Positions 46,560-58,145 of a stretch of DNA of 64,000 bases are shown piece by piece. Origin of the DNA: Ligula intestinalis (Eukaryota; Platyhelminthes; Cestoda; Diphyllobothriidea; Diphyllobothriidae); assembly GCA_036362985.1 (NCBI GenBank), contig JAYGXS010000005.1, forward strand, positions 30,941,439 through 31,005,438. Direction: 5' to 3'. A program made the position numbers and the translations under genes. Under the pieces are notes generated by a model. The model had not been told where the DNA came from. It saw only the letters and a list, made by a program, of their open reading frames with translations, and made no database searches. Numbering within the stretch: the first letter of the stretch is position 1; every line of letters starts with the position of its first letter.

Positions 46560-47470
46560 ATGCAGAAGTTGACGAACAAGCGGAAATTGTCAGTATTCAG
46601 CATGATTGCTCACCGCCGAGGTGTCGTCACTTCTCAGTTAAACATCATTCCTACACTTTTCAAATGTCTGCGCACTGACTTTGTCAAACCTGTCTTATAG
46701 GCAATGTAAGGTATCAGTATCTTGCTACTGGATTTCCAAATCAGGGCCTCAAAATTAATCGCTTAGGGATGACCCGTCGAGACTGACTGGTGAAAAATGG
46801 ACTGCCTACTCGCTCGCCGGGTTGTAATTCAGAGTCTTTAGTTAGAACCCACGGCTCCTCCTTGATGAACAACTATCACGAACTATTGGTTCAGGTAAAA
46901 CAAGCCATTGACAGTTCAGTTTTATTAAGGCGAACACCTTTGAGCTTCCTACTAATTACACTGTGACTGAAAAATGCATTGATACAGTATAAAAGTCCAA
47001 GGATGGTCGTTTACATGGTTTCAGGCCAAAAGTGAGCAGCCGTCGGTTATTGGGAAATGGTAAGAATATACAGCTACTCACTTATCATGAGTAGTATATG
47101 TATGTAGGTATACGACCTCGTGCCAAATGACAAGAGCTAGTATGTGGGGCAACGAAAAATAGAGCAGACATTAAAAAAAGCTCCTCGCGCATTTCAGCAC
47201 TCTATGAAATCCCATATTTCGGCTAAATACTGGACTGGCTAAAGAAACGTGTTGACTTGGTTGTAACCCTTTGCTTTTACAAGTCGGATAGGTCTAGAGA
47301 TTGCAGTGAAAATCACAGTCCCTACAGAAAAGTTGATCAGATTTGTTTGGTTCTTCAGTCGGAAAATCTACAACACGAATTTACATCCCGACGCAAATGA
47401 CCTCGAACCTTCTAAAACGGGCAAGTTGGAACCAGCATGCTTCAGGGATTTTGAAATCACTCGCAAATAA
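46560..47470 (+). CDS. Hypothetical 114-residue protein, four exons
   Basis: Exons 46560-46620 (ATG, KLTNKRKLSVFSMIAHRR), 46833-46894 (acceptor GTAATTCAG, donor GTAAAA), 47025-47059 (acceptor GGTTTCAG, donor GTAAGA) and 47284-47470 (62 codons to TAA; IGLEIAVKITVPTEKLI, RFVWFFSRKIY). All phases agree. The first donor (GTGTCG) is weak. The second exon would also accept the frame of the 1010-codon protein through a GTGACA near its end, so it could instead be an alternative C-terminus of that gene. No family recognised. Confidence 0.38.
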
Positions 47471-49280
47471 AGCAGAACTCGGTGACGGCTTAAAATACAT
47501 GCGAGTGACATGAAGTGACAAACTCTGGCGTTGAGTGGACGATAGACTTATCCAAAGACCAAAGAGAACATAAATATTTGAAGCATTTTATTCCCTCCCC
47601 TAGCTTTTATCACAGAAAGACGTGAATATTTGACTGGCAGAAATAAGAGTTGCCGCCTCGCGTATATGCAGATTCCTCACCACAACCGCCTTCGCCGTAA
47701 TTTCGAGGGGAAGTGAGAAACGAGAAGTGTGGGATCAGTAATGGATGACGTTACCTAGATTTTAGCTAAAAGATCTATATTTCATAGAGGACGAACACCA
47801 CGGCCTGAAGCGAGGGCATTTTATTGAGTAAATGCCTGGCATTTTGAATTATTTTAAATGTTGGAAACCGAAACAGTTGCTTCGGATGTGAGAAAAGTGA
47901 GTCATTCAGAGGTTCACTGTCCACCTTAAACAGGGATTGGATATTCTCGTCCGGTCCTATAAACACTTTGTGGCACAGAAAACGACTGAGTTGGATATAA
48001 AGAAATGCTATTTTAAACAGGACACTATGGCTTAGGAAGCTCAACCCTACTGAAAGCTAGCTAAGTATGCAACAAAAGTCCACAGGTAGCATACTGCAAT
48101 ATGCGCCAGACGAGCTGATACTTTGGATCAAGCCAGTGGACTTGCCCAGAAGGAGAATTTGTGCTAGAATTCCACTGAAAAACTACTGTGAAGAACCTTG
48201 GCTAGAGGTCGAATGACGCTCTGCTTTAATTTGAGCGGGAACGCCGTTCGTAGAAAGAACTATTGGCATACTGTGTTGTGTTTCAGAGTATCGTGTGTGA
48301 TCGAGTATGGGGTATTTAAATATAACTTATTATGGAATATTCGAGCGGCAAAAACAATGCTTGATTTTGCTTTTGAACTCGACAGCTGCATTAGTCTAAT
48401 GCGAGTTACTGGTGGAGTAGATAACGGTGTGCCAAGTTGCAGCCTAAAATTTGATTCGGTTGCTTCAAGATCGATCGCAGTCGAGTTCTGTGTAGAATGA
48501 ACGGAATTATGAACCAGTTTAGCGAAGAGGACATCTTTAACAAGCAATTGTGGACTGTCAAATAAATGTGATCTGTCGAAATTTACACGTTCATTAACTT
48601 GTTCTTCATCGGTTTGAGGTCAAGAGCGGTGCTACAATACTCCTTAATCAGATTTCTCTTGTCATATGCATCTTCAGCAAGATGTGGTCGACATCTACTG
48701 AAGAAAAAAGTGCAACCAGTATAGGCATATTTAGACTTAGTGAATGTCCTTATCTACCGTTTGCGCCCATGCCTTACATAATAAAACTCTATATAAAAAT
48801 ATAGGTGTCCCCCAGAACAGACAGGTGAACGAGAGTTTTGCGCAAAATATTTTGGTTTTTACGTTTTATCTGCTGTATTTTTTAGCAACTGGGAGCTTCA
48901 CGTTTTGCATAACAACAATCTGTGTACAACCTGTCAACTCCGTTTCGTATTTGGTCTAAGATTTGTATCAGAGGCGCCCTATTACCGCTAGTAGTAGCCT
49001 AGTCCTATAATACAAGAGTGTCCAGGGGTTCGATACGGACAAAAAATACAATAAATTGAAAAGTGAACGAAGGCATGAAGACATTTGGGTGAGGTTGTCT
49101 CTAGGGGTCGAAATTTTTCGTTACCTAGAATAACCATCTACTTTCAAAATTTAAGTAGGCTTAATTTTCCAGACTACAAATTTTCAAGGCGTCACATGAC
49201 ATGTGCTCATTTCTTAGCATGCTGCGCTGTAGCCTTCGGGTGGCTTACATTTGCTGATCCCGTGACTCGAGCACATTTCG
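47471..49280. other. Intergenic, nothing assigned
   Basis: Two overlapping antisense frames near 48200-48550 lack splice or motif support. A box B-like GGGGTTCGATACGG lies at about 49025. Confidence 0.35.
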
Positions 49281-49292
49281 GGCTCTCCTACA

Positions 49293-49890
49293 CGTCCACG
49301 CGGACGAGTGAATGTAGCAGTCCGCGCGTTTACCACGGTTAACGTTATCCCGGCTAGAGTTCCTACGGAACATCACGCATTGACTCATCCTTCCAAATTA
49401 ACCTAGTTCCTCTATCGTCATCACGTGTGCCGCCCGCCTCTGCCCTTCATTCTCACTTTATCGTTTGTCGGCCGCTTTCTGGGAGACGTTTTGCTGAGCC
49501 GGAACGGACTTAATCCGATAGTCACCAACCATGTCTTTTCCGCTCCACCCACGCGGACGACTGAGGTGTGCGGTTAGGTCTTCTGCAGGACAATCTGACT
49601 GAACCTCCTGACCTAGGACGTTTCCTGGTGCGGCATCGCACATTGTCTCATTCTTCCTAATTTCCCAAGTGCCTCGAGCGTCTTCCCGTTTGCCCTCCGC
49701 TTCTGCCCTTCTTACCCACTTTATCTTGTACTGACCGTTTTTCTCGAAGCCATTGTGTTCGTGAGCAGGAACGGACATGATCCCTACGATCAACAAACTT
49801 GTCTATTCCTCACCGTCCACGCGGTCGAGTGAGGAGTGCCATACAGTCTTCGGTTGATCAATCCGACCGAATCTCTGCACGTTTGCTAAC
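49293..49890. repeat. Degenerate tandem repeat, unit about 253-268 bases
   Basis: The landmark ACGCGGaCGA-GTGA occurs at 49298, 49551 and 49819. Between landmarks the order TCATTCTTCC, CTCGAGCGTC/TATCGTCATC, CCCGCCTCTGCCCTTC, CACTTTATC, GAACGGAC is repeated, with roughly a quarter of bases changed. Three units or parts of units are visible. Confidence 0.75.
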
Positions 49891-49998
49891 CAGGCGAGGG
49901 AGGTTGCCAGCACAGTGGGCCATTTCACCAAGGTCCTGCTACCATCCCCCAGTCCTTCTGGGTTACTATCCGTTGACGGTTGCTACCTCGGGACGTCA

Positions 49999-50097
49999 CC
50001 CCCCCCCCCCGGGTGACTCATTGTGCTCTGGCACAGCAACTCAGTGGCTAACTTATGCTCATTCGCAGCAACTCAGTGGCTAACTTATGCTCATTCG
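49999..50097. repeat. C12 tract followed by a perfect 32-base tandem duplication
   Basis: Twelve C at 49999-50010. 50034-50065 and 50066-50097 are identical (begins CAGCAACTCAGTGGC). Confidence 0.95.
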
Positions 50098-50492
50098 CCA
50101 GCGTTAACGCCGGATGGACTCGCCTACACCCTACTGTCGTCCCGACTGTTGCGTCTCGCCGCATGCCTGCCACCATCTGATCGTCTGCAGTTCCCGCCCA
50201 GGCACCCAACTCACGCCCCCCCAATCATTGGCTCAAGCCAGCCAAGGTCGCGAATTTTCTCACTCTCTCCAACTGCACCCCGTTTGGACTCCGGTGGGAA
50301 CCCCTGATTCAACTTGGGCTACTAACCAACTAACTTAAGAGTGAATAGTGCAGTTTACTCTTAGGTTAATCGGTACGGTCGAATCTCTTGTTCCCGGTCG
50401 TTTCTTGGTACAGCTTCGGCTGTAGCCGCTAACTCTGCGGTCCCATACTTAGGGATCTTCTAGCGTCTCAATTACGGTCCCCATGCTCCGCG

Positions 50493-51358
50493 TCATTTAG
50501 GTTTACCACAACAGTTCACCTCGGTTACACTTTTCATAATCCGCGGACTAAGCCTCTGTAAAACGCCGACGGAATAAGTCCTATTTCCTCGCCCACACCT
50601 CAAAAACTTGTAATTCAGTGTTTCCTTTTACTCACACAAAATAACATTTACAGAAAAATATTAACAAACGGCCTCCTTCCGCACTGTTTAGCCGTTCCCC
50701 TTCGACCGCATGCGGTGGCTTCGGTTGGCTCGTTCTTTCTACACGGGTGCCTTCAACTACTATAGCTTTCGCTTAGCTGTCTTACCTGTGGCAGCATCCG
50801 CATTCTTATTCTTTCATTGCATTGGACTCTCGTCGATCCAGCTTCCTCCGCTTCTTTTTCCTTTCGGCCACCCGCCTGCAGTAAACTTGCCGTTGCGCCG
50901 TTCAGTTTTGGCTGCGGCACATGCTACGAGCTGAATTATGAGTTATCCATTTTACCTTCCCCCCGGGTAATTTTGATATGTTTCTCTCGTCGCTTCCGCC
51001 GCAGCCTTCCTTCGATGCGTGGCGATCTTCGCTTTCTTTGCTAGTCGTTAAGTGGCTGCCGCATTGCTCGACTGCACCTGCAACAAAGAAACTATTACGA
51101 CAAATTTTCCTAAAACTCACCTTTATGAGAGCTCTTCAACTCCGCACCAGCATCATCACTCAACCTTCCTGACCCATGCGTTGCGATTGCTGGGTATTGC
51201 CTTATGTCTGTGGAAACCGTAGGCGTTTTGCCCAACCGCACCGTCTTTTCGTCCACATAATCTGATATTGTGAATAGTTTTACATGCATTAAACTCTTAC
51301 CCGATCCGCTGGGTTCGCCTTCGTTTCCGCCATCTACTTGCATGTTCATGTCCTCCAT
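50493..51358 (-). CDS. Hypothetical 170-residue protein, four exons, complete model
   Basis: Minus-strand exons: 51358-51121 (ATG in GAAATGG context; donor GTGAGT), 51077-50956 (acceptor TTTCTTTGTTGCAG; donor GTAAAA), 50875-50786 (acceptor TTTACTGCAG; donor GTAAGA) and 50555-50493 (acceptor CGTTTTACAG; TGA). Introns are 43, 80 and 230 bases. Lengths of 238, 122, 90 and 63 sum to 171 codons with every phase matching. The protein begins MEDMNMQVDGG, has a hydrophobic-polar stretch HVKLFTISDYVDEK, and becomes Lys/Arg/Glu-rich (GGRKEKEAEEAG) with a basic Cys-containing end (VNCCGKPK). No signal peptide or membrane helix. No family recognised. It is the best-formed gene model here without homology. 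The tandem repeat at 49.3-49.9 kb lies 600 bases beyond its stop. Confidence 0.58.
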
Positions 51359-51894
51359 TTCCTACAGCTCTAACGGTGAGGGGGGCGTGAAGTCAACGGT
51401 AAGGAGGGTAGGGACACCTCGTAGGCCATCTTAACCAGCAAACGATTACACCATCTTCATGTGGGATTCGCGCTAGAAGTGAACTTGGCACCTTCTCTTA
51501 ATTATCTTGCTCTAAAGGTCTGGCATGTGCCTTTTGTTTAGAAAAAAAGGATGTACGCTTCCATGTGAAATTAGTATTTTCATTGAATTTTGCGGTGACG
51601 ACGCAACAGTATGGCCTTATTAATAGGCCACTAGCTTCACCCGAACTCGTTTTTTTACCAGGTGGACTGAAACTGCCCATCAAGGTTGCTTCTTGTGGTC
51701 CTCACAATTGTCATCCAAAAGCACTCTTAGACGCATGTAATCGGGCGCGGTTGAATGCTGCGTATTTGGTGGCCTTAGCCGTCATGCTGGATGCGTTGGA
51801 CTCTCAGGCCCTCCACTTTCGCCTCTGCTTATAAGGGCCATCTTCAGTAAAAACGGGCAAGCACATAGGCCGATGCCGAAATGTGCATCTGCGG

Positions 51895-51960
51895 TAGGGC
51901 TTGAACTCCGTGACCTCATGGGTCTCCTAAATCTGTTGTGCTCCAGTGCCGGTTGGGTCC
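51895..51960 (-). repeat. tRNA-like SINE fragment
   Basis: Minus strand GGAGTTCAAGCC (box B-like) with surrounding words resembling other tRNA-derived fragments in the window. No cloverleaf. Confidence 0.35.
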
Positions 51961-52641
51961 ATTCTTACCAAAAAAACTTAATTTCATTGTTTGCATTCGC
52001 CAGGCTAAGGGATTATAGCCGTAAGGTTCTCAGTCTATCATCTTCCTAGCATAGTAATCTGACTAACCGTTCTTTGATTCGTCCAGATGCTACTAATAGA
52101 CAGTGTTCGCAGAATCAACAGGTGCATTTACCTACCGTGATAATAGTTCATTTCTTTATGCTGGAGGCATAAGTGCGAAGGCGAATGTTGTCTTGACGGA
52201 GCGGGTTGGGCCTCCCGGAGGCGCATTTTGTAGTTGGCCCCTGCTGACATCGCATATTCCTTTTGATGCATCTCATGTTACCTGTTAATCTTCTGTCCAT
52301 TCACCCCCGTTCTTGGTTTATGCAGAGAACACTATTTCCTTCTGCGTTCTTCCCCTCACTTTAGGTTATTAAGGCAGTTATTCTCTTTGGTATCTAAGTT
52401 CTGAATTTTTACATTCTCCAATCAACAACTCGTGCCAATTAAGAGGTGGATTTCCGCTGTAAGCGGCATCACACACCAGGTAATTGTGTTCCGAAATGAC
52501 TAAAGGCTAGATGATCACGCACGTCAAGCTCATGTGTGTGTGAAACGCACTAATTCGCTGATTCCCAGCATTATAACTTGCTAGCAAGTGAATCCGAGGT
52601 GATATGATTTGTGCTTAAGCGATGGTCTTAATGCACATTTA

Positions 52642-53400
52642 TACAATACGACCTAAAATCCGTGTAACATACCGACGTATGCGAAAGGTTGATGCTCTTT
52701 CGCTACTCGACATTGACTTAGGTTTTAATACTGTTTATCATGTAGTCTACTCTAAAGTAATTCCAGTCGCGATAGGATGCTGGCTTTGTAACGAGCTTCC
52801 TTCTGAGCGCTAACAAAAAATATGTACTGTAAAAAGTGGCTACTTTAGTAGTATGAATTTTTATCATTGATTGTGACTGCCTTTATAAATTCAAATACAT
52901 TTGATGGAAAACATAGACAAAAAATTATTCCTTGAACTCGTTTGGTAGCAAATAACGCCTTCTTTAGATTTTATACTTAAAGAAACAGTATCTTTCGGTT
53001 CAAAAAAGTATAATTCAGAAGAAGAGGATCACGTCCTCTTCTTCTGAACTGCTTCCAGGAACTCGAATATTCTCCACTATTGGCATAATTATAATCATGA
53101 GCGTAGTTTGCTACCAAACGAATGCAAGAAATAATTCTTTCGTTTATTTTTTCAGTAAAATGTATTTGAATTTATAAAGGCAGTCAAAATCAATGATAAA
53201 ACGGCATGCCACTTAAGAAGCCTCTTTTGGCAGTATATATGTTTTGTTAGCACTCAGAACGGAGCTCGTTAAAAAGTCAGCATCCTATCATGACTGCAAT
53301 GATTTCAGAATAGACAACATGATAAGTCAATGCCGATTAGCGAAAGAGCATCAATCTGTCGCATACGTCGGCATGTTACACGAATTCTAGGTAGTACTTT
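52642..53400. mobile_element. Foldback DNA element copy FB2
   Basis: Inverted arms of about 350 bases (52642-52995 and 53100-53400) share the same ordered landmarks as FB1 and FB3: CATACCGACGTATGCGAAAG, CTTTCGCTA, GGATGCTGGCTTTGTAACGAG, ATCATTGATTGTGACTGCC and CTCGTTTGGTAGCAAATAACG. The centre is interrupted by a Penelope-terminus hairpin (53014-53095). No transposase. Confidence 0.8.
53014..53048. repeat. Perfect 15-bp hairpin from Penelope termini
   Basis: TTCAGAAGAAGAGGA and its exact complement are separated by five bases (TCACG). The sequence continues CTGCTTCCAGGAACTCGAAT, the flank seen at 24.1 and 63.5 kb. Confidence 0.9.
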
Positions 53401-53530
53401 ATCTATTTTTTAAAATTTCTAAACCATGCGAGATTAATTTCATTTTTAACTCTAATCCTCTACCGTTTTAGCTTTCCTTTGAAACCCCCGACCTAGCCTC
53501 GTAAGAATTATCTCTTTGTGACCATCTAAC

Positions 53531-56101
53531 ATGTCATTCTTAATCGCGTTTGCCGCGATTGGAATACTCACCGTGGCTTATTGCGTGTACTACTTTCTCC
53601 GTCCATTTATAACCTACCTTATATTACGACACTTCCTGTCCAAACGGAAGGACCTGTAAAAAGCGGGCGATCGAGCTATCGTGACTGGATCGACAGACGG
53701 CATTGGCAAAGCGTTTGCTCACGAGTTGGCTCGTGACGGGCTAAACGTGCTCCTTATAAGCAGATCAACCGAAAACTAATAAATGTGGCTAGCGAAATTG
53801 AGGCCCTTTTCAAAGTTAAGACTAAAGTCTTCACGGCCGACTTCACTGCAGTAAGTTCCCTTTAGTTTATACTTCAGCTATTTATAGCGCATAGTTAACA
53901 CGCTTGGCGCATAGGCACCACCTATTTATTTTTTATTAGTTGACTAACTGTTTAAGTAGATACAGATAGTGGTTTGTACTGGTAGTTTGACAGGATTAAG
54001 TAAATTTTAAACCAGAGTAACAAGACTTGTAAGTAGGTTCTATTTTCCGTTGCTCCTACTGGCCATGTCCGTGATCGTGTCTGTTTTATCCGGCATCGAT
54101 GATATCGCTAATTCTGTCTATTCATACGTTACTGTTCGCGGTAATGCATCTCGAGTGTTGGACTCATGCTCTTCTTCAGCTAGAGAGACTGACTACTAAG
54201 GGTCCAAGGGGCACTTTACATTTTGATGGATCATCTTGAGCGAGTTATCGAGTTTGACTCATCATCGCTTCCAGGTGAACAGCGGAACCGAATGTAGGGT
54301 ATCATGGAACTCATTCGACTGACGATCAAGAACCTGATCAAAGCATCTCAGTCTTCGTTGATTGCCTGACACGTCCCGGCGATGTAGTAAGATACTTCTT
54401 GGACAGCAGCGGTCAAACAGCTCAACTTCCACGTGTACAGAACGCATCGGACTTATGTCCAGTGCACGCCGATGTTTGTGACGATGACTGTCACAACGAA
54501 TAGTAGATATTTTGCGATTACCTTCAATAATAATGGCCGTGTACATTTCAAATTATTAAAAACTGTCGTCTTGGCTGCCCATTGAAAATGCAATCTCAAA
54601 TTGTGTTGGTTTTCCCAGCGTTTGAGGTAAACTGACTGATTTAACTGGCTTATCTAACAACAGTACTATGCAGGCAAGCTGATATCGTCCTTTTGTGTTG
54701 AGGTCGGTCATCAGGTACCTGGGTGCTACTTAAAGACCATCAAATTCGTGTGTGGGGGGACAGCATCGAGCTGAAGGTTTCTTATCCATCGTGCTTTTGC
54801 TGCGTGTAGTAGTTCATCAGAAAAACTTGGTACACAGGCAACCTATATTCCTTTTTTTATCGGTAGACTTGTTTTTATGTTGACCTTATAGGAGTGTCAC
54901 ACATGCACACTCACCTCAATTTTGTGAACGCAAAATGAAATTTTCTGTTCTGTGAACAGGTATAATCAAGAATTTTCTGGTCTTTATTAATGTTGTTTGA
55001 TAGTACAACATGGACAAACACTAAGTTTTTTTCACAGCGTTTAATAGCCTAAGGGATTCCTTGGACATTTGGCCGAATTCCGTCTCTATTTTCGCCTAGC
55101 ATACTGATATGAACGGAACTTATTTCTAGTAAACAACATTTTACGCCTCAAGTCAACCAAATGAATCAAATAAACAACCTCAAATGCGTGTTAAAGCCTC
55201 CAATCAAATGTTGATCTTCAAATATACAATCTACTGTAATGAGTAGTGTGGACAACCTATCAAGTTGGGGGTATATTTACAACTGGTTAAAGGGGTCGGT
55301 TGTGAAATGACCCTTGCGCCCACTGGATACATTCTGACAGGAACGTTCACTCCGCAAAGCAGTCTGACAAGAACCGTTGTGTTCTTTGCTTGTACGTCTC
55401 GCCTATTTGTTATTTTGTATGCCGTATCAGAAATTTGTTTGCTAATACCTCCTCCTCTTCCTTTAGACCGACTTTTATGAAAATCTGAAGCGAAAAATTG
55501 AAGAACTTTCTTCGGTTTCCATTCTCATCAACAACGTCGGCCTTGCGTACTCCTATTTAGACGCCCTGGCTACTGATGAAGAGCTGACTCTCGAGAAACT
55601 GCAACATATGGTTGTCTGCAGCGTAACCTCAATGGCCTGCATGACCCGCATTACCGTACCAAATATGCTGGCCTCACCGTCACCACCGGCTGGAGTTCAC
55701 CGTCACATTGCTAATTTTTTCGCACTTGCTTGCCGAATCTCCTTTCCGGTCTTTTCTTTCTACGCTGGCACCAAAGCCTTTCTAAACCATTTCAAGCAGT
55801 CATTAGCTGGTGAATTGGTGGGCACCTGTGTTAAGGTGGGCAATATTATGCCTGGCTCGTGATAACGGCTATGAACATTGACAAGCACCCGGGTTTCTTT
55901 GCACCCTATCCTTCCGATGTTGCGTCCTCGGCGCTATCTATGTTGGGTGTGGTGAGGGAGAGTTGTGGCTAATTTGGCCATGAACTACTTCTAACCGTCG
56001 CTCTTGTGCAGCCCGAGTGGCTGCGCACAGCAGCAATTTTCAGATACATGCTGATCGTTCGAGATAGGTTCTACAAGCGTCAAAAGTCTAAGGACTTATA
56101 A
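53531..56101 (+). pseudogene. Short-chain dehydrogenase pseudogene, HSD17B12-like (very-long-chain 3-ketoacyl-CoA reductase)
   Basis: Intact relatives are ER membrane enzymes reducing 3-ketoacyl-CoA with NADPH. Exon 1 (53531-53850, donor GTAAGT) encodes an N-terminal hydrophobic segment (FAAIGILTVAYCVYYFL) and the cofactor motif [10 protein letters not shown]. Exon 2 (from 55467, after TCCTTTAG) has ILINNVG, the YAGTK active-site box and a KRQKSKDL end like an ER-retrieval lysine signal. Lesions: TAA after codon 42; a base lost after RSTE leading to two stops; a frameshift after NIMPG with TGA at 55860; a TAA in CG-FGHE. The usual NxSS before the active-site Tyr reads NFFA, so the catalytic Ser is gone. 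The 1.6-kb intron is retained, so this is not a processed copy. It is bracketed by foldback elements FB2 and FB3. Confidence 0.88.
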
Positions 56102-56529
56102 GAACTTCGTCAATGTTTATTTTGCTCTCACGGGTTGCTACTTTAAATGTTTACTTTTGTATGACAGGATGTTTGATTTTCTGGGGTGGATGGGCGCTCA
56201 TCAATCGCGTTACGGGATGTACAGTAGTCGCCGAAAATCATGCAAAATGCCGACATATGCAAAAGATAGATACTCTTTCGCTAATCGGCATTGAGTAAGG
56301 CTCTAATACTGATTATCGTGTGGTCTATTCTGAAGTCACTTTAGTCACAATAGGATGCCTGCTTTTTAACGAGTTTAATTCTGACCACCAACAAAACCTA
56401 TCTATTGTAAAACAGGCCACTTAAGTAGCATACCTTTTTATTATTTTTTGACTGCCTTTCTAAATTCAAATATATTTTATGGAAAACATGCACGAAAAAA
56501 TATCTATTAAACTCATTTGGTAGCAAATT

Positions 56530-57472
56530 ACGTTTTGAGAGGAAGAAGACTCGATCGCTGCGAAGGGATTGGTTTCACAAGGAACATAAAACTGACGATC
56601 CTCCAGTAATTTTTTCGCCTTCTGAAGGTTGTCGGTTCTGTCTTATATAACTGTAGAACGTCCCTTGTCGGCTGGCACGATGACGATGTCCCGATCGGCC
56701 TTGAGTGCTCTTAATGAAATGCCTTCGACCTTGGGGAGCACTCTCCGCGGTTGATAAGCCATCAGGATGGACGATACTTGGTGTCGGATTAGGTTTTTCG
56801 TCTCCTCCGTAGCTTCTGTCTGATTGATGACCGATTCCACAGCTGCAATCATGTCAGCAGGTGTTGAATGAGGCTTCGTGCTGTTGAACCTGCATTTTCT
56901 CCTTCTTCAGTTCTTTTGACGACAGGTTGTGTACCAGTACGTCGTTTCTGGATGACGTTGGATTATGCAGTTTGTGAAATTTGTTCTCCAGTGCCGCTTC
57001 ATAAACTGCTTGTTTGTCGCGAGCTCGTTCAAGCACTCTCTGCTGAATTAGTTTTGTGCTGTCCTCACCCTTGAGCTCACAGCATTTGGTCTTCTCATGG
57101 TCAATTATCTGGCGATATTTACGTAGCCTCGCGTGGCAATCTTGAATGGACAGACGGACCATTCTATTGCCAGTTTGAAGCATTACGCGTCTCGCCGACT
57201 CCGTTTTCAGCGCCGGCTTGTACCTCACACTCTTCGGCAACAAGTTATTGTCAGGACATCTGTGCAGAAACCGGATCTACGAATAAGTTGATGCTTCACG
57301 AAAGGTAAATGATTCCCATCCTCGGGCCGATCTAAGCGCATCGTGCCCAAATAATTTGCCAATACAAGCGAACATCCGTGTCCCAGGAAGCAATTGAAAG
57401 GAAGACGACTCGATCGCTGTCTTCTTCTAAATTGCATCCTGGGACACGGATGTTCGCTTGTATTGGCAAATT
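56530..57472 (-). mobile_element. Penelope-like element fragment, family 2, nested in FB3
   Basis: Minus strand 57243-56854 carries an N-terminal coiled, charged region and VHNLSSKEL. 56852-56643 continues with NQTEATEETKNLIRHQ and DIVIVPADKG, the conserved start of the RT. 56640-56560 reads AKKLLEDRQFYVPC before jumping into terminal sequence (AAGAAGACTCGATCGCTG). RT palm and endonuclease are absent. A one-base shift near 56853 and a TATAA stop near 56645 interrupt it. Distinct from the 11.6 kb family in sequence. Confidence 0.82.
57353..57472. repeat. 43-base near-perfect palindrome at the end of the nested insertion
   Basis: Arms 57353-57395 and 57430-57472 are complementary at 42 of 43 positions (core CAATACAAGCGAACATCCGT). 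The 34-base loop itself contains GAAGAC...GTCTTC. The outermost bases of the arms, AATTTGCC/GGCAAATT, overlap the host FB3 sequence. Confidence 0.95.
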
Positions 57473-58145
57473 ACGCCTTCTTTCAATTTAACACCCAAAG
57501 GAAGGGTATCCGCCGGTTTTAAAAAAGTTGCTAATCATGAGCTTTTTTACAATTGTGAGGTGTTTATTCCCAATACATCGTATCCGTCAATTTATTAATG
57601 CTGCCTGTATTGCGTAAAACATGTTTCACATCTATTGCAATATTTTATGAGAAGTCTGTGACTTCTTCCTCAAACTGTATGTGAAAACGTTTTTTCCTTA
57701 AAAAGGCTGTACACAGTGCACAGTTTTTAAAAATTGAATTTGAGTGTAGCAGTCAGTAGGTAAGAAAATTATTTGACAATTGAGAAAATTTTTAAAGCTG
57801 AAAGATACTGTTTCTTTGAGCATAAAATGTAACGAAGGCGTAATTTGCTATCAAACAAGTACAAGAAATGTTTTTCCGTGCAATTTTTCAATAAAATATA
57901 TTTGGATTCATAAGGCAGTCAAAATAAGTGATGAAAGACATACTACTTAAGTAGCTAGTTTTTACAATAGATACGCTTTGCTATTGGTCAGAACGAAGCT
58001 CGTTAAAAGGCCGCATCTTACTATGACTGAAATGACTTCAGAATAGACTACACGATTCTCAGTATCACAACCTGAGTCAATGCTAATTAGGGCATCAATC
58101 GTTCGCACATGTTCGCGTGTTGCGTGATTTTCAGCGACTACTGTA

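Larger units (their letters stand above)
56220..58145. mobile_element. Foldback DNA element copy FB3, split by a nested insertion
   Basis: Outer ends TACAGTAGTCGCCGAAAATC and its complement TTTTCAGCGACTACTGTA at 58128-58145. Inner landmarks (CTTTCGCTAATCGGCATTGA, ATTCAAATATATTTTATGGAAAACAT, CTCATTTGGTAGCAAATTACG) are mirrored in the right arm. The element is about 1 kb once the inserted block near 56535-57472 is subtracted. It has the same order of blocks as FB1 and FB2. Confidence 0.82.
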
